This document shows, one piece after another, positions 8,881 through 18,391 of a stretch of 64,000 nt of DNA. Below the pieces are notes generated by a model. The model saw nothing but the letters and a program-made list of their open reading frames with translations. It was not told the DNA's origin and did no database searches. Source of the DNA: Rhizobium gallicum bv. gallicum R602sp (GTDB taxonomy: Bacteria; Pseudomonadota; Alphaproteobacteria; Rhizobiales; Rhizobiaceae); the NCBI RefSeq assembly GCF_000816845.1, contig NZ_CP006880.1:2294001-2358000 (forward strand), written 5' to 3'. Both the position numbers and the translations under genes were made by a program. The number at the start of each line of letters is the position of its first letter. Within the stretch, counting starts at the first letter, position 1.

Positions 8881-8907
8881 CTGTCATATATAAAACGACA
8901 GATGACA
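8881..8907 (+). promoter_or_regulatory. Overlapping palindromes at the RES/Xre promoter
   Basis: CTGTC (8881-8885) pairs with GACAG (8897-8901), and TGTCAT (8882-8887) pairs with ATGACA (8902-8907). TATATA lies between them. The antitoxin ATG is 13 bp further on. This is the expected position for an autoregulatory antitoxin operator. Confidence 0.5.
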
Positions 8908-8919
8908 CGGAGATGCACG

Positions 8920-9405
8920 ATGGTGGTCGCGGCGGAAAATATCCTTCCTGAAGGTACAGCCGGGGAACTGCAGAAGGTTGCGGCGCTACTTGGTGGCGCC
9001 CGTATCCTGTCGCGCCGGCTCACGAGTGCGCTCGATGCGCATGAGCTCCTGCTGCATGGCCTGCCGACGTCTGCGGTCGATCATCTGATTGGGCAGCTGG
9101 TGTTTATCGGCAAGACCCAATCTCTGGAAAAGGCCGTCGGCATGAGCCTGCGGACCTGGCAGCGCCGCAAGGATGCGCCTTCCAAACCGCTGAGCCAGGA
9201 GCAGAGCGGCCGGGCCTGGAAGTTTGCCGAGATCCTGGCAAAGGCGACGGATGTCTTCGGAACGCAGGCGGAGGCCGAACAATGGTTGGAGGGTCCGGCG
9301 ATTGGGCTCGACCAACGCCGTCCGATCGATCTTCTCGGCACGCCCGCCGGCGTCGAACTGGTCGAGGACTATCTCGAACGGCTTGAATACGGCGTCTATG
9401 CATGA
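8920..9405 (+). CDS. Xre/MbcA/ParS-type antitoxin (DUF2384)
   Basis: 161 aa from ATG 8920, which has GGAG seven bases upstream; an ATG at 8902 is possible but lacks this site. The middle contains an HTH-like part ending MSLRTWQRRKDAP near residue 90, and the C-terminal half has the MbcA/ParS toxin-binding pattern (RAWKFAEILAKATDVFG, AEQWLEGPAIGLDQRRPIDLL, TPAGVELVEDYLERLEYGVYA). It binds and neutralises the RES toxin encoded next and represses the operon. The genes overlap by an ATGA. Start choice is moderately certain; the family call is firm. Confidence 0.85.
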   Translation: MVVAAENILPEGTAGELQKVAALLGGARILSRRLTSALDAHELLLHGLPTSAVDHLIGQLVFIGKTQSLEKAVGMSLRTWQRRKDAPSKPLSQEQSGRAWKFAEILAKATDVFGTQAEAEQWLEGPAIGLDQRRPIDLLGTPAGVELVEDYLERLEYGVYA

Positions 9406-9911
9406 CGCCACTGCCGATCGCGCTCGGCGGGTCCGAGTTGATTGCCTGGCGGCTTGATCAGGCAAGCTTTGCATCGACATGGGATAGCGGCGAAGGCGCC
9501 TACCGGGTCGGGGGGCGCTGGAACAGCAAAGGCGTTCGAGCTGTCTACTGTTCGATCGACCCGTCGACGGCGATCCTCGAGGTCGCCGTTCACAAGGGTT
9601 TTCGCGCACTCGACATGGTTCCCCATATGCTGACGGCGTCCGTCATCACCGACATCGCCGCTGTGCATGTCGTCGATCCTGCGAATGTTCCCAATCCGAA
9701 TTGGCTGCGTCCGGGTATCCCGAGTGCTGGTCAGCAAGCCTTCGGCGACGATCTGCTTCGGCGGCATCGCTTTATCACGATCCCGAGCGCGGTATCGACG
9801 CACAGCTGGAATCTCATTTTCGTGGCAAGCGTTGCGGCAGGCGCGTATGCGCTCAAGTTCCAGGAGGCCTTCGCCCTCGATACAAGACTACATCCGCCAT
9901 CGACGACATGA
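9402..9911 (+). CDS. RES-domain toxin
   Basis: 169 aa, translationally coupled to the antitoxin. RES features are visible: the Arg in AWRL (residue 17), GGRWNSKG near residue 40, the Glu in AILEVAVH near residue 65 and the Ser region IPSAVSTHSWNLIF near residue 130. Characterised RES toxins degrade intracellular NAD+ (hydrolysis or phosphorolysis), stopping growth. The protein appears full length. No mobile element borders it directly, but gene debris lies on both sides, consistent with an accessory module. Confidence 0.85.
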   Translation: MTPLPIALGGSELIAWRLDQASFASTWDSGEGAYRVGGRWNSKGVRAVYCSIDPSTAILEVAVHKGFRALDMVPHMLTASVITDIAAVHVVDPANVPNPNWLRPGIPSAGQQAFGDDLLRRHRFITIPSAVSTHSWNLIFVASVAAGAYALKFQEAFALDTRLHPPSTT

Positions 9912-10383
9912 CGGCCAACTGCGAGCAGGCACGTGCAGCTGCATGCTCGCGAAGGGTCATGTCGACGATCGCTTTGGTCTTGAGGAGCCGTTCCTAGACG
10001 TCGGTGTCACAACCAGGCGGACGAGGAGATCTCCGCGAACCCCGGCAGGCGACCCTCCTCCGGGCGCGATCAGCGTGACATAGGACAGGAACGCCTCGGA
10101 CGGTCAAATGAGCGCTTACCTTGCTCATGCGATCGAACCGCTTCTAAGCACAGCGCGAGCGCGGGAATGACATTGCCCTGATGACTTCAAGTCGTGAAAG
10201 TGTCGAAGAACTCGGGTCCAGTGTTTTGATATGTGCGAAATTCCATTTTCAGGGGTTTTGCCGCAGGACAAGTCTGCCCTGGCAGCCAAAATCCTTAATC
10301 AAGTGTGGGAAGCCGCGTAGTTGTGATTTGGTTGACAGAGCTCGCGGAGCGGTTCCCGTTGCGATCTTTAAGATAGTCGAGGG
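9912..10383. other. Intergenic region, no gene supported
   Basis: About 470 bases after the RES toxin. Several short frames exist, none with recognisable content. It probably holds decayed sequence, since it runs into a truncated Fic gene. Confidence 0.4.
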
Positions 10384-10746
10384 CAATGGATCGGTGCCCT
10401 CACTAAGGATCGCGAGGTAGCGCCGATAGCTGAACACCCGGCCGCGTTTTCGGCCCGTCACCTCCTCAACAACGCCAGAGCGCTCGAGATCCGCGAGCGC
10501 TGCGTTCACCGTCGGTGCAGAAAGGCCAGCCCTCTGAACAAGTTGATTCGCTGTTAGAAATGGATTCTGCTGAAAGAGGTCGTGGATGCGAAGCGCTGAA
10601 CCAGCCCGGTCGCTCTCGGTGGTGATACGCTCGCGATCCTCCTTGAAGACGTCCACGATGTGAGTTGCTGCATCGAACGCCTGATTGGCAGTGTCAGCCA
10701 CCCCGGTAAGGAAAAAGTCTAGCCAGGCCTCCCAGTTGCCGTGCTC
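10384..10746 (-). pseudogene. Fic family protein, C-terminal remnant
   Basis: The minus-strand frame holds the C-terminal part of a Fic protein: GNWEAWLDFFLTGV, a helix, then a winged-helix segment (FLTANQLVQRAGLSAPTVNAAL, GRVFSYRRYLAIL). The catalytic HxFxDGNGR domain is missing upstream, where the frame starts with unrelated residues, and the usual ending after EGTDPL runs on into other sequence. So about 120 residues of a roughly 370-residue protein remain. No function is expected. Confidence 0.7.
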
Positions 10747-10963
10747 TGACCTCCTGCAGCAGCAAGTGTGCTTTCGCTTAATTAACGACGGCACTAAGAT
10801 AACGACTCTTAAATAGCACCCGGCGACACCTTACCGTGGAGTAGAAAAACGCGTGGATGAGATCAGAACCGCGGACCCGGCTCGGCTCTGTGGCCCTTCT
10901 TCTCCGAAGATCGAGGTTGGAAACGACATCCCCGGCCGAGCGAGCCGGGCCGGGGATGTGCGA

Positions 10964-13183
10964 TCATGCGTTAAGTGTCTTGGCAAAGGGCATGGCGCGA
11001 ATCCGCTTGCCCAGCGCCTTGTAGATTGCGTTGGCAACCGCGGGGCCGATCGGCGGAACGCCCGGTTCACCGATACCCGAGGGCGGATTGGCAGAGGCAA
11101 GGATGTGAACCTCCACCACCGGCATCGCATCGATCCGGAGCGGCGTGTACGTATCGAAGTTGCCCTGATCGACCTTGCCTGAGGTCAAGGTGATTTCCTC
11201 GCCCAGAATGGCGCCGAGACCAAAACCGATACCGCCTTCGACCTGGGCGCGGACCTGGTCCGGATTGACGGCCAAGCCGCAATCTACGGCGGCGACAACG
11301 CGTTCGACTTTGATGCCGCCACTGTCGTCGGTCGAAACTTCCGCAATCTGCGCAACCACCGACCCAAAGCTTTCCGCAACCGAAACGCCGCGGAAACGGC
11401 CTTTCGGCAGCGGTTTGGTCCATTCGGCCTTTTCTGCTGCGAGCTTGAGTACGACCGCGTGGCGCGATTGCGGATCGAGCATCGACAAGCGGTATTCGAT
11501 CGGATCACGCCCTGCCGCTTCGGCGACCTCGTCGATGAAGGTTTCGGCGGCAAAAGCCGTATGCGTCGAACCCACGGAACGCCACCACAGGACAGGTACA
11601 CCGACGTCGGTTGTCGTCAGTCCGACCGCCTGGTTGGGAATGGCATACGGCAGGTTGTTCGCCCCTTCGACCGAAGTCGGGTCGACGCCGTTCTGGATCG
11701 CGCCTTCGAACATTGTCTTTGCCATGATGGACTGACCGACAATGTGGTTGCTCCAGGCCACGAGCTTTCCGTCACCATCGATCCCGGCCTTGAGCGTATG
11801 GACATAGGATGGGCGATATCGGCCGGCGCGCATGTCGTCCTCGCGGGTCCATTGCACCTTCACCGGCGCCCGGAACCCGATAGCCTTGGCGACATAGACG
11901 GACTCGACGACCACATCGCCATCGAACACGGCGCGTCGGCCGAAGCTGCCGCCCGTCTTCATGACATGCAGTTGCACCTTGTCTGGCGTGATGCCGACGA
12001 TCTGGCCGGCCAGCATCTGATAGACGTCGGGGAACTGATGCCCGCCCCAGATTTCCAGCGTGCCGTCGTCATTCCTGCGGGCGACTGCATTGAGCGGTTC
12101 CATCGCCGAATGCGCCAGATAGGGGAACTCGAAGGTCGCCTCGATGACCTTGGCCGCCGCCGCAAAGCCCGCGTCGGGGTCGCCGTCCTTGCGGGCGACC
12201 GCTTTGGGAGCCTTGCCCGCGAGATCCCTGTACATTGCCATGAGTTCGGGCGTGCCGCGTTTTTCCGCCGCCGTCTCGTCCCATACGACCTTGACGGCTT
12301 CGCGGCCCTTGATCGCCGCCCACATATGCTCAGCGACGACGGCGATACCGCGCGGCGTCTCGACCACATCGACGACCCTCTTGACGGCACGCGCCGCGGC
12401 GGCATCGAAGGACTTGACCTTGGCACCGAACATGGGCGGATGGATCATCACCGCCGTCAGCATGCCGGGAAGCTTGACGTCGATCGTGTACTGCTCGGTT
12501 CCGTTGGTCTTGCGGGCACTGTCGAACCGCTTCAGCTTGGCATTGCCGATCAGCTTCCAGTCGGCCGGCTGCTTGAGTTTCACATCAGCCGGCACGGGCA
12601 TGGCCGCGGCCTTGGCGGCAAACGCACCGAAGCCGGCGGTCTTGCCGGACGGATGTGCCAGCACGCCGTTTTCGACGGTGATCTCCGCCGGCTGCACACC
12701 CCATTCGGATGCCGCAGCGGCCACCAGCATGGCGCGCGCCGCCGCGCCTGCTTTTCGATAGCGTTCCCAGGAGGTGACCATCGAGGTGGACCCGCCCGTT
12801 CCCTGAATGGCGCCGCCAAAGGCGACGTTGCCATAGGCCTTCACATTGCCGGCGACGCCCTGGACATCGATGGACGACCAATCGGCGTCGAGTTCTTCCG
12901 CAACGAGCGTTGCAAGACCGTTATAGGAACCCTGTCCCATTTCGAACTGGGACGACAGAACCATGACCCTGCCGTCGCCGTCGATCGTCAGATAAGGGGT
13001 GAAGGCAGCCGCCTTGTTTGCATCCGCCGCAGTTTCGCTCGCGGCGGCAGGCGACGAAGCCAGAATATGGTAGCCGACGGCAACACCGCCACCGGCCGCG
13101 AGCGCGCCAAGCATGAACTGCCGGCGGGATGCCTGCGTCTTTGCCACGGGCAGCACCAGGGATTGCATCAGTTTCGGGATCAT
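10964..13183 (-). CDS. iorB: Isoquinoline 1-oxidoreductase beta-like molybdopterin subunit
   Basis: 739 aa. A twin-arginine signal is visible (SRRQFM with Arg20-Arg21, then an Ala/Gly-rich segment and ASSPAAA), as in IorB-type subunits. Two Mo-domain signatures follow: [19 protein letters not shown] near residue 80 and [12 protein letters not shown] in the middle. The C-terminal [19 protein letters not shown] carries the catalytic Glu. The start is 4 bp after the 2Fe-2S subunit stop. This subfamily oxidises N-heterocycles or aldehydes in the periplasm and often passes electrons to a c-type cytochrome. The substrate cannot be told; the nearby cytochrome c gene is frameshifted. Confidence 0.85.
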   Translation of the reverse strand: MIPKLMQSLVLPVAKTQASRRQFMLGALAAGGGVAVGYHILASSPAAASETAADANKAAAFTPYLTIDGDGRVMVLSSQFEMGQGSYNGLATLVAEELDADWSSIDVQGVAGNVKAYGNVAFGGAIQGTGGSTSMVTSWERYRKAGAAARAMLVAAAASEWGVQPAEITVENGVLAHPSGKTAGFGAFAAKAAAMPVPADVKLKQPADWKLIGNAKLKRFDSARKTNGTEQYTIDVKLPGMLTAVMIHPPMFGAKVKSFDAAAARAVKRVVDVVETPRGIAVVAEHMWAAIKGREAVKVVWDETAAEKRGTPELMAMYRDLAGKAPKAVARKDGDPDAGFAAAAKVIEATFEFPYLAHSAMEPLNAVARRNDDGTLEIWGGHQFPDVYQMLAGQIVGITPDKVQLHVMKTGGSFGRRAVFDGDVVVESVYVAKAIGFRAPVKVQWTREDDMRAGRYRPSYVHTLKAGIDGDGKLVAWSNHIVGQSIMAKTMFEGAIQNGVDPTSVEGANNLPYAIPNQAVGLTTTDVGVPVLWWRSVGSTHTAFAAETFIDEVAEAAGRDPIEYRLSMLDPQSRHAVVLKLAAEKAEWTKPLPKGRFRGVSVAESFGSVVAQIAEVSTDDSGGIKVERVVAAVDCGLAVNPDQVRAQVEGGIGFGLGAILGEEITLTSGKVDQGNFDTYTPLRIDAMPVVEVHILASANPPSGIGEPGVPPIGPAVANAIYKALGKRIRAMPFAKTLNA

Positions 13184-13186
13184 CGC

Positions 13187-13645
13187 TCAGACCTCCAAAC
13201 GCTTGGCAGCTTCATGAATCCCGGCACGGATTCGGTGATAGGTGGCGCAACGACAGAGATTTCCCGTCATCGCGGCGTCGATATCGTCGTCGGTGGGCTT
13301 TGGATTGTTCGTCAGCAGATCGGTCGCCGATATGATCTGCCCGGACTGACAGTAGCCGCATTGCGGCACATCGAGATCGGCCCAGACCGTCTGCACGGTT
13401 TGTGCCACCTTGCCCGAAAGCCCCTCGATGGTCGTCACTTTCGCGTCGCCAATGTCGCCGACGAATGTTTGACAGGAACGCACTGCCGCGCCGTCCAGCA
13501 GGACGGTGCAGGCGCCGCATTGCGCCATGCCGCAACCGAATTTCGTCCCTGTCAGCCCGACGAGATCGCGGATTGCCCAGAGAAGCGGCATATCCGCCTC
13601 GGCCTCGACCTGATGTTCGTTGCCGTTGATCGTCAAAGTCACCAT
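13187..13645 (-). CDS. iorA: 2Fe-2S subunit of Mo-hydroxylase (IorA-like)
   Basis: 152 aa; ATG 13645 has AGGAGA eight bases upstream. It has the two-cluster layout of the CoxS family: [16 protein letters not shown] near residues 38-60 for the plant-type cluster and CGYCQSGQI ... CRCATY near residues 98-135 for the alpha-helical cluster. It transfers electrons from the Mo centre of IorB. It is the first gene of the iorAB pair, 230 bp downstream of the AraC gene on the same strand, so AraC control is likely but not shown. Confidence 0.9.
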   Translation of the reverse strand: MVTLTINGNEHQVEAEADMPLLWAIRDLVGLTGTKFGCGMAQCGACTVLLDGAAVRSCQTFVGDIGDAKVTTIEGLSGKVAQTVQTVWADLDVPQCGYCQSGQIISATDLLTNNPKPTDDDIDAAMTGNLCRCATYHRIRAGIHEAAKRLEV

Positions 13646-13877
13646 GATGTTCTCCTCGCGTTATGACGCGCCATCACGGAGCGCCGGCCCCGGCCATACC
13701 GGTCCGCGCTTCCCTGACGATCGTCATCTGCCGGGCAAGCTTATAAGACGATATTGAAGCCTGATAGAGTCGATCCTGTCGGATTATTGCCCGATCCTGT
13801 CGCATAGATTATTTCTGCCATTTGCAGGATTGAATTTTCGGACGGACCGAGACCGGCCATAAAGGCCGGTGATGGCG

Positions 13878-14822
13878 CTAGCCGACGGAGCTGCGGCTGG
13901 CTGAATCGCCGGCATTGAGGATGGCCCTGACGTCGCGCAGAGGAGGATGACCGAACATGCGGCGATACTCCCGGCTGAACTGCGTCGGGCTCTCATAGCC
14001 AACCTTGAGCGCCGCGGTCGCCGCATCCAGCGAGCCAGACAGCATCAGTTCCCGCGCATGGTGAAGCCGCAGATGCTTCTGGAATTGCAGCGGGCTCATG
14101 GCGGTCATGGCCCGGAAATGATGATGCAGCGTCGAAACGCCCATGTTTGCCATGTCCGCCAACGCCTCGACGCGAAGAGGCATGGCATAGTTCTCCTTCA
14201 GCCAGGCAACCGCTTTTGCCACGCGGTTGCTATTCGTTCCGGCGAGCGCAAAGCGGCGCAGGCGCGCACCATGTTCACCTGTGAGGAGTCGGTAGTAGAT
14301 TTCGTTCTGAATATGGTTCGCCATGAACGGAATATCGTCAGTCGAATTTGCCAGCGAAATCAATCGCCCGAAGGCGTCGTAAAGTTCCGGCGTAACCGTA
14401 CCCACGACGACGCCGCGGTCGCGGTCGGATGTATCCGTCGGATGCAGATCGTGGTTGGCAATCAGACGCCGAAGCGCCTCGAGATCCAGGCGCAACTGGC
14501 CAGCCACATAAGGCTCCACCTTGCTCGCCTCACAGATTTGGCCGGTCATCGGCAGGCCGATGGTCGTGAGGAAGAAGTGTGACGCATCATAGACAAGTGT
14601 TTCGTCCCCGACACGGACGCGCTTGCTCCCGCTGATGATCACCGAGAGACTGGGTTGATACAATGTGAAGAAGGGTCCGGCAGGCTCGACGACGCGATAG
14701 AGCGACAGGCCCGGTATCTCGTGCTTGAAATTGATGCCATCCCACGGCAATTGCGCCAGCACGTCGAGAATCCGCGAACGAATGCCAGCCGTTTGATCCT
14801 GAAAACTCTCCGCGTGGGCCAA
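13878..14822 (-). CDS. AraC family transcriptional regulator
   Basis: 314 aa. The N-terminal two thirds match the AraC_N cupin-like effector domain (LSVIISGSKRVRVGDETLVYDASHFFLT near residues 60-90). The C-terminal 100 residues hold two HTH motifs (RVEALADMANMGVSTLHHHF; AALKVGYESPTQFSREYRRMFG). Members of this subgroup often control small oxidoreductase genes. It lies directly upstream of iorAB on the same strand, its likely target. The start at 14822 fits the usual family length. Confidence 0.85.
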   Translation of the reverse strand: MAHAESFQDQTAGIRSRILDVLAQLPWDGINFKHEIPGLSLYRVVEPAGPFFTLYQPSLSVIISGSKRVRVGDETLVYDASHFFLTTIGLPMTGQICEASKVEPYVAGQLRLDLEALRRLIANHDLHPTDTSDRDRGVVVGTVTPELYDAFGRLISLANSTDDIPFMANHIQNEIYYRLLTGEHGARLRRFALAGTNSNRVAKAVAWLKENYAMPLRVEALADMANMGVSTLHHHFRAMTAMSPLQFQKHLRLHHARELMLSGSLDAATAALKVGYESPTQFSREYRRMFGHPPLRDVRAILNAGDSASRSSVG

Positions 14823-15057
14823 AAATGCTCTCCATCGAACTGGTTTCCCGACTATCTTCTATACGAAGGGAGTACACCAGCATTATCACATTAATTTGAT
14901 TTCCAGAGTATCAGGCAAGAATTCAACAGGAACGAGCTAACGCCTCGCAGAGACCGAGCGCTATGCAGTTTCGGCGCTTGGACACAGCAGCAATGACCGA
15001 GGGCCTGGCTGTACGTGTCGCTCGATCCGGAATCCAAACGAAAGGTTCAATCCCGCC

Positions 15058-15372
15058 ATGAAGGTAATGAAAACTGCAGCAGTCTTCATGCTCGCCGGCC
15101 TAGCACTCTGTCCTTCCGGCGCTGCCGCGGATGGCGACGCGAGCCGGGGAGAAAAGCTCTTTGCCCGCTGCAGCGCCTGTCATTCGGTGAACGGCCAGGA
15201 GAAGATCGGCCCCTCGCTCGCGGGCGTCGTCGGACGAAAGGCCGGGTCCGTCGAGGGCGCGCGCTATTAAGGCGCTCGTCCAGTCGCAGATCGTCTGGAC
15301 CGAACAGAATCTGGACGCCTATCTCAGCGCTCCCGCCACTCTTGTCCGCGGAACAACGATGACCGTGCGGAT
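15058..15372 (+). pseudogene. Class I c-type cytochrome, frameshifted
   Basis: The gene starts with a good signal peptide (MKVMKTAAVFMLAGLALCPSGAAA), then GEKLFARCSACHSVNG with the haem motif CSACH, and IGPSLAGVVGRKAG. A TAA stop follows at 15268-15270. The +1 frame then continues directly with KALVQSQIVWTEQNLDAYLSAPATLVRGTTMT, which is the normal second half including the axial-Met region. One inserted or two deleted bases near 15267 explain this. It would have been the natural electron acceptor for IorAB. Either the gene is dead or the assembly has an indel. Confidence 0.75.
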
Positions 15373-15453
15373 TGAGATCGGCCTGATCCCGAAGGCACGG
15401 CGCTCTGACCACGCCAGACTTAATGCATCTTCAGACACTTGGAGAATCTACGC

Positions 15454-15515
15454 CAAGTGCGACATGCCAATGATTTCAATGGTTTCACCTTGGAGATTTT
15501 GGCATGTCGCACTTG
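15454..15515. repeat. 17-bp perfect inverted repeat with 28-bp loop
   Basis: CAAGTGCGACATGCCAA at 15454-15470 is the exact reverse complement of 15499-15515. The loop is TGATTTCAATG... The sequence CTTGGAGA also occurs just outside the left arm (15438) and in the loop (15489). It sits 25-100 bp downstream of the IS3-like remnant and may be a mobile-element end, a hairpin or a regulator site. Confidence 0.7.
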
Positions 15516-15539
15516 AAAATAGAATGTACCGGCGGTGCC

Positions 15540-15711
15540 GCTTGAGTCTGCTTTGGCGAAAGACGGTTGCAGATGCCACAGGGCTTCCTGTCCATCGCAG
15601 CCCTGGCTGGATCCCTGCCTTGCGGGCAAATCTCCGCCACCGGCACGCCGTGATCACCCCCTGCTTGAGAATGAAAGCCTTCTGGGGGTCCGAAAAATTC
15701 GATGTTCTCAT
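15540..15711 (-). pseudogene. IS3-family OrfA transposase remnant
   Basis: On the minus strand ATG 15711 is preceded by an AGGAG-like site and begins MRTSNFSDPQKAFILKQG, typical of the IS3-family OrfA HTH start. A shift then moves the homology (GVPVAEIC..) to another frame. Nothing recognisable remains of OrfB. It is a short, frameshifted relic. Confidence 0.55.
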
Positions 15712-15853
15712 CGCTTCCGCTCCTGTTCCCAGCCGGCAATCTAGCGCGCAAAACTCCAATCAAAAAAGCGATCCGTTTTTGGAGGATCAGTGCGTTAATA
15801 AGAAGGGGTCTCCTTACATTCGGCGGCTTAGCGGCATTGATGCAGCAACGATT

Positions 15854-16753
15854 TTATCCACGTTGACCCGATAGTAGATCATACTTCTTCAGTATTTCGA
15901 CAATCTTCTTGTCCTGTTCGGCATCGGCAAGCAAGGCCGGCTGGCGGCTGGCGCCGACAGAGGAATCCTGCAGGTAGAGCGCACGCTTGACCATGGCCGG
16001 CGGGAAACCGTGGGCGTAGAGGTCTGTGCGGAAGGCGGTGTAGATTTCCTGCTGACGTTCGGCTTCTGCGATATCGCCCGAGTTGAAGCCACCGACGATG
16101 CCGGCCAAGACGTCCGGCATGGCGTTCCCGAGACCGGAAATGCAGCCGGCAGCACCATTCTGCAGCGACCACAGGACCAAGTGGTCGGGACCGGAATAGA
16201 CTTCGAAACCTTCGACTTCCTTGGAGACCTGAAGATAGGCAGCCAAGGTTTCCTGCGCGCCGCCGGAATCCTTGATGCCGGCGATGTTGCCGTGGGTGGC
16301 CAGCTTGCGGGCAGTTTCCGGCTCGATGTGATTCTGGGTGCGGGCCGGGATGTCGTAAAGATAGACCGGTGTGTTGACGGCGTCTGCCACCGTCGAGAAG
16401 TGGCGGATCAAGCCATCCTGCGCGCAGGCGATAAAGAAGGGGGTGATGACGGCGATGCCGCTGACACCGATGCGGTCGAATTCTTTCGCCAGCTGCAGGG
16501 TTTCGAACGTGGCGGGCATACCGGCATTGACGATGACATCGACCTTACCGCCGACTTCATCGACCACTTCCTCCAGCAGCTTGACCTTTTCGCCGTGGGT
16601 GAGTGCGGAAAAGTCACCATTGGTCCCGGCGCACATGATGTTGTTGCCGGCCGCGACCTGCCGGCGCACCTGGGCGCGGGTGGCTTCGTAATTGATGGTC
16701 TCGTCGTCGTTGAAGCATGTCACTATTGCGACGAAAGCTTTCTTGGTCATCAT
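15854..16753 (-). CDS. DapA/N-acetylneuraminate lyase superfamily protein
   Basis: 299 aa, complete. GTNGDFS (residues 43-49) corresponds to the GTTGE substrate-carboxylate loop, Tyr133 is in YLYDIP, and the Schiff-base Lys161 is in GIKDSGG. Members are pyruvate-dependent aldolases or dehydratases of keto acids. It is the last gene of the leftward ABC importer operon (18 bp after the ATPase gene), so it probably acts on the imported compound or its product. The substrate is not identifiable: keto-deoxy sugar acids are a plausible class, and true DHDPS is unlikely from context. Confidence 0.8.
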   Translation of the reverse strand: MMTKKAFVAIVTCFNDDETINYEATRAQVRRQVAAGNNIMCAGTNGDFSALTHGEKVKLLEEVVDEVGGKVDVIVNAGMPATFETLQLAKEFDRIGVSGIAVITPFFIACAQDGLIRHFSTVADAVNTPVYLYDIPARTQNHIEPETARKLATHGNIAGIKDSGGAQETLAAYLQVSKEVEGFEVYSGPDHLVLWSLQNGAAGCISGLGNAMPDVLAGIVGGFNSGDIAEAERQQEIYTAFRTDLYAHGFPPAMVKRALYLQDSSVGASRQPALLADAEQDKKIVEILKKYDLLSGQRG

Positions 16754-16771
16754 TCTACCCCGGTATCAATA

Positions 16772-18391
16772 TCAGGAAACGCTTGCGAGGCGGGCGTTGC
16801 GGCTTGCGGCCTGCACGTCCGGGTCGGGATCGAGGCTGGCAGCGAGAAGCGCCTGCGTATAGGGCTTTTGCGGGTTGTCGAAGACTTGCGCGACGGTGCC
16901 AAGCTCGACGACCTCGCCCTTCTGCATGACCATCACGTAATCGGCGAAATCGCGCACCAGCGGCAAGTCGTGAGCAATGAAGATGAAGGCGATGCCCATC
17001 TCCTTGCGCAGCTTGTCGAGAAGCGTGATCACCTGCGCCTGTACCGACACGTCGAGCGCTGACACGGCCTCGTCGCAGACGATCAACTGCGGTTCGAGCG
17101 CTAGTGCGCGGGCGATGGCGATACGCTGGCGCTGGCCGCCGGAGAACTGGTGCGGGTAACGCCCCACGTGCTCCGGAGAGAGGCCGACCTGACCGAGCAG
17201 TTCGCCAACGCGTTCGCGCCATTTGTCCTTGGGCATGATTTCCGGGTGGATGACCCAGGCCTCGGAAATCAGCTGATAGACCGTCATGCGCGGGTTGAGC
17301 GACTGGGTGGGGTCCTGAAACACCATCTGCAGGTCGCGGCGCAGCTTGAATAAGTCACCCGGCGACATGGTGAAAAGGTCTTTTCCCTTCCAATAAGCGG
17401 TGCCGCCATCCGGCTCCTCCAGGCGCAAAAGGATGCGGGCAAGCGTCGATTTTCCCGAGCCACTTTCGCCGACAACGGCGACGGTTTCACCCTGCTTGAG
17501 GTCGAAGGAAACGCCCTTAAGCGCCTCGAAGTCGCCGTAAGACTTGCGGGCGTCCTTGACGCTGAGGATCGGTTCGCCTTGTGCTTCCGGCTCGTGCATT
17601 TCGCCCTTCCCGGGGGCGGCGGCGATCAGCTTTTTCGTATAGGCGTGCTGCGGGTTGCGGTAGACGTCGCGCACCGTGCCGCTTTCGACCAACTGGCCCT
17701 TTTCCATGACGACGACGCGATCTGCGACTTCCGAGACAACGCCGAGATCGTGGGTGATGATGAGAACGCCCATTCCTGTTTCGCGCTGCAGTTCCTTCAG
17801 AAGCGCTAGCACTTCCGCCTGCACGGTTACATCGAGTGCGGTGGTCGGCTCGTCTGCAATCAGCAGGTCGGGTTTCAGCGCCAGCGCCATAGCGATCATG
17901 ACGCGTTGGCGCTGACCGCCGGAAAACTCGTGCGGGTATTTGTCGAGCGCCCGTTCGGGGTCCGGCAGCGCAACGCGCTTGAAAAGGCGCAGCGCTTCGG
18001 CCTGTGCCTGCTTAGTGCTGATGCCGTGGGTCTTCAGCGCCTCGCGCATCTGCCAGCCGACCGTATAGACCGGGTTGAGGTGGCTGAGCGGGTCCTGAAA
18101 GATCATGGCGATGCGGCGGCCGTTCACCTCGCGGCGGGCTTCGGCCGACATTTTCAGCAGATCTTTGCCGTCGAGAAGAATCTCGCCGGATGTGATCTTG
18201 CCCGGCGGCATGTCGATCAAGTTCATGATCGCCGATGACGATACCGATTTGCCCGAACCGCTCTCGCCGAGGATGGCAAGCGTTTCGCCACGGTCGAGAT
18301 AGTAGGAGATGTTGCGCACGGCGTGAACGGTGCCGGTGACGGTGTGGAAGTCGACGGAGAGGTTGCGGACTTCGAGAAGATGATCAGCCAT
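16772..18391 (-). CDS. Dipeptide/oligopeptide-type ABC transporter, double ATP-binding protein (DppD-DppF fusion)
   Basis: 539 aa with two complete nucleotide-binding domains. Domain 1 has Walker A GESGSGKS near residue 38 and signature [11 protein letters not shown]. Domain 2 has GESGSGKST near residue 312 and [14 protein letters not shown]. Each has Walker B (LLIADEP; LIVCDEA) and a His-switch (ITHDLG; IAHDLP). In many bacteria these are separate DppD and DppF subunits; here they are fused. It overlaps the upstream permease by 8 bp and powers import of whatever the binding protein captures. Confidence 0.92.
   Translation of the reverse strand: MADHLLEVRNLSVDFHTVTGTVHAVRNISYYLDRGETLAILGESGSGKSVSSSAIMNLIDMPPGKITSGEILLDGKDLLKMSAEARREVNGRRIAMIFQDPLSHLNPVYTVGWQMREALKTHGISTKQAQAEALRLFKRVALPDPERALDKYPHEFSGGQRQRVMIAMALALKPDLLIADEPTTALDVTVQAEVLALLKELQRETGMGVLIITHDLGVVSEVADRVVVMEKGQLVESGTVRDVYRNPQHAYTKKLIAAAPGKGEMHEPEAQGEPILSVKDARKSYGDFEALKGVSFDLKQGETVAVVGESGSGKSTLARILLRLEEPDGGTAYWKGKDLFTMSPGDLFKLRRDLQMVFQDPTQSLNPRMTVYQLISEAWVIHPEIMPKDKWRERVGELLGQVGLSPEHVGRYPHQFSGGQRQRIAIARALALEPQLIVCDEAVSALDVSVQAQVITLLDKLRKEMGIAFIFIAHDLPLVRDFADYVMVMQKGEVVELGTVAQVFDNPQKPYTQALLAASLDPDPDVQAASRNARLASVS

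Noticed and set aside
11459..13666. 735-codon plus-strand open frame across the iorAB genes
   Set aside because: Antisense shadow of high-GC coding sequence: iorA and iorB on the minus strand have clear family motifs, this has none.
15854..16753. Calling the DapA-family gene a lysine-biosynthesis dihydrodipicolinate synthase
   Set aside because: It is in an importer operon with sugar-acid genes, and the GTNGD loop differs from GTTGE. Kept as a superfamily member of unknown substrate.
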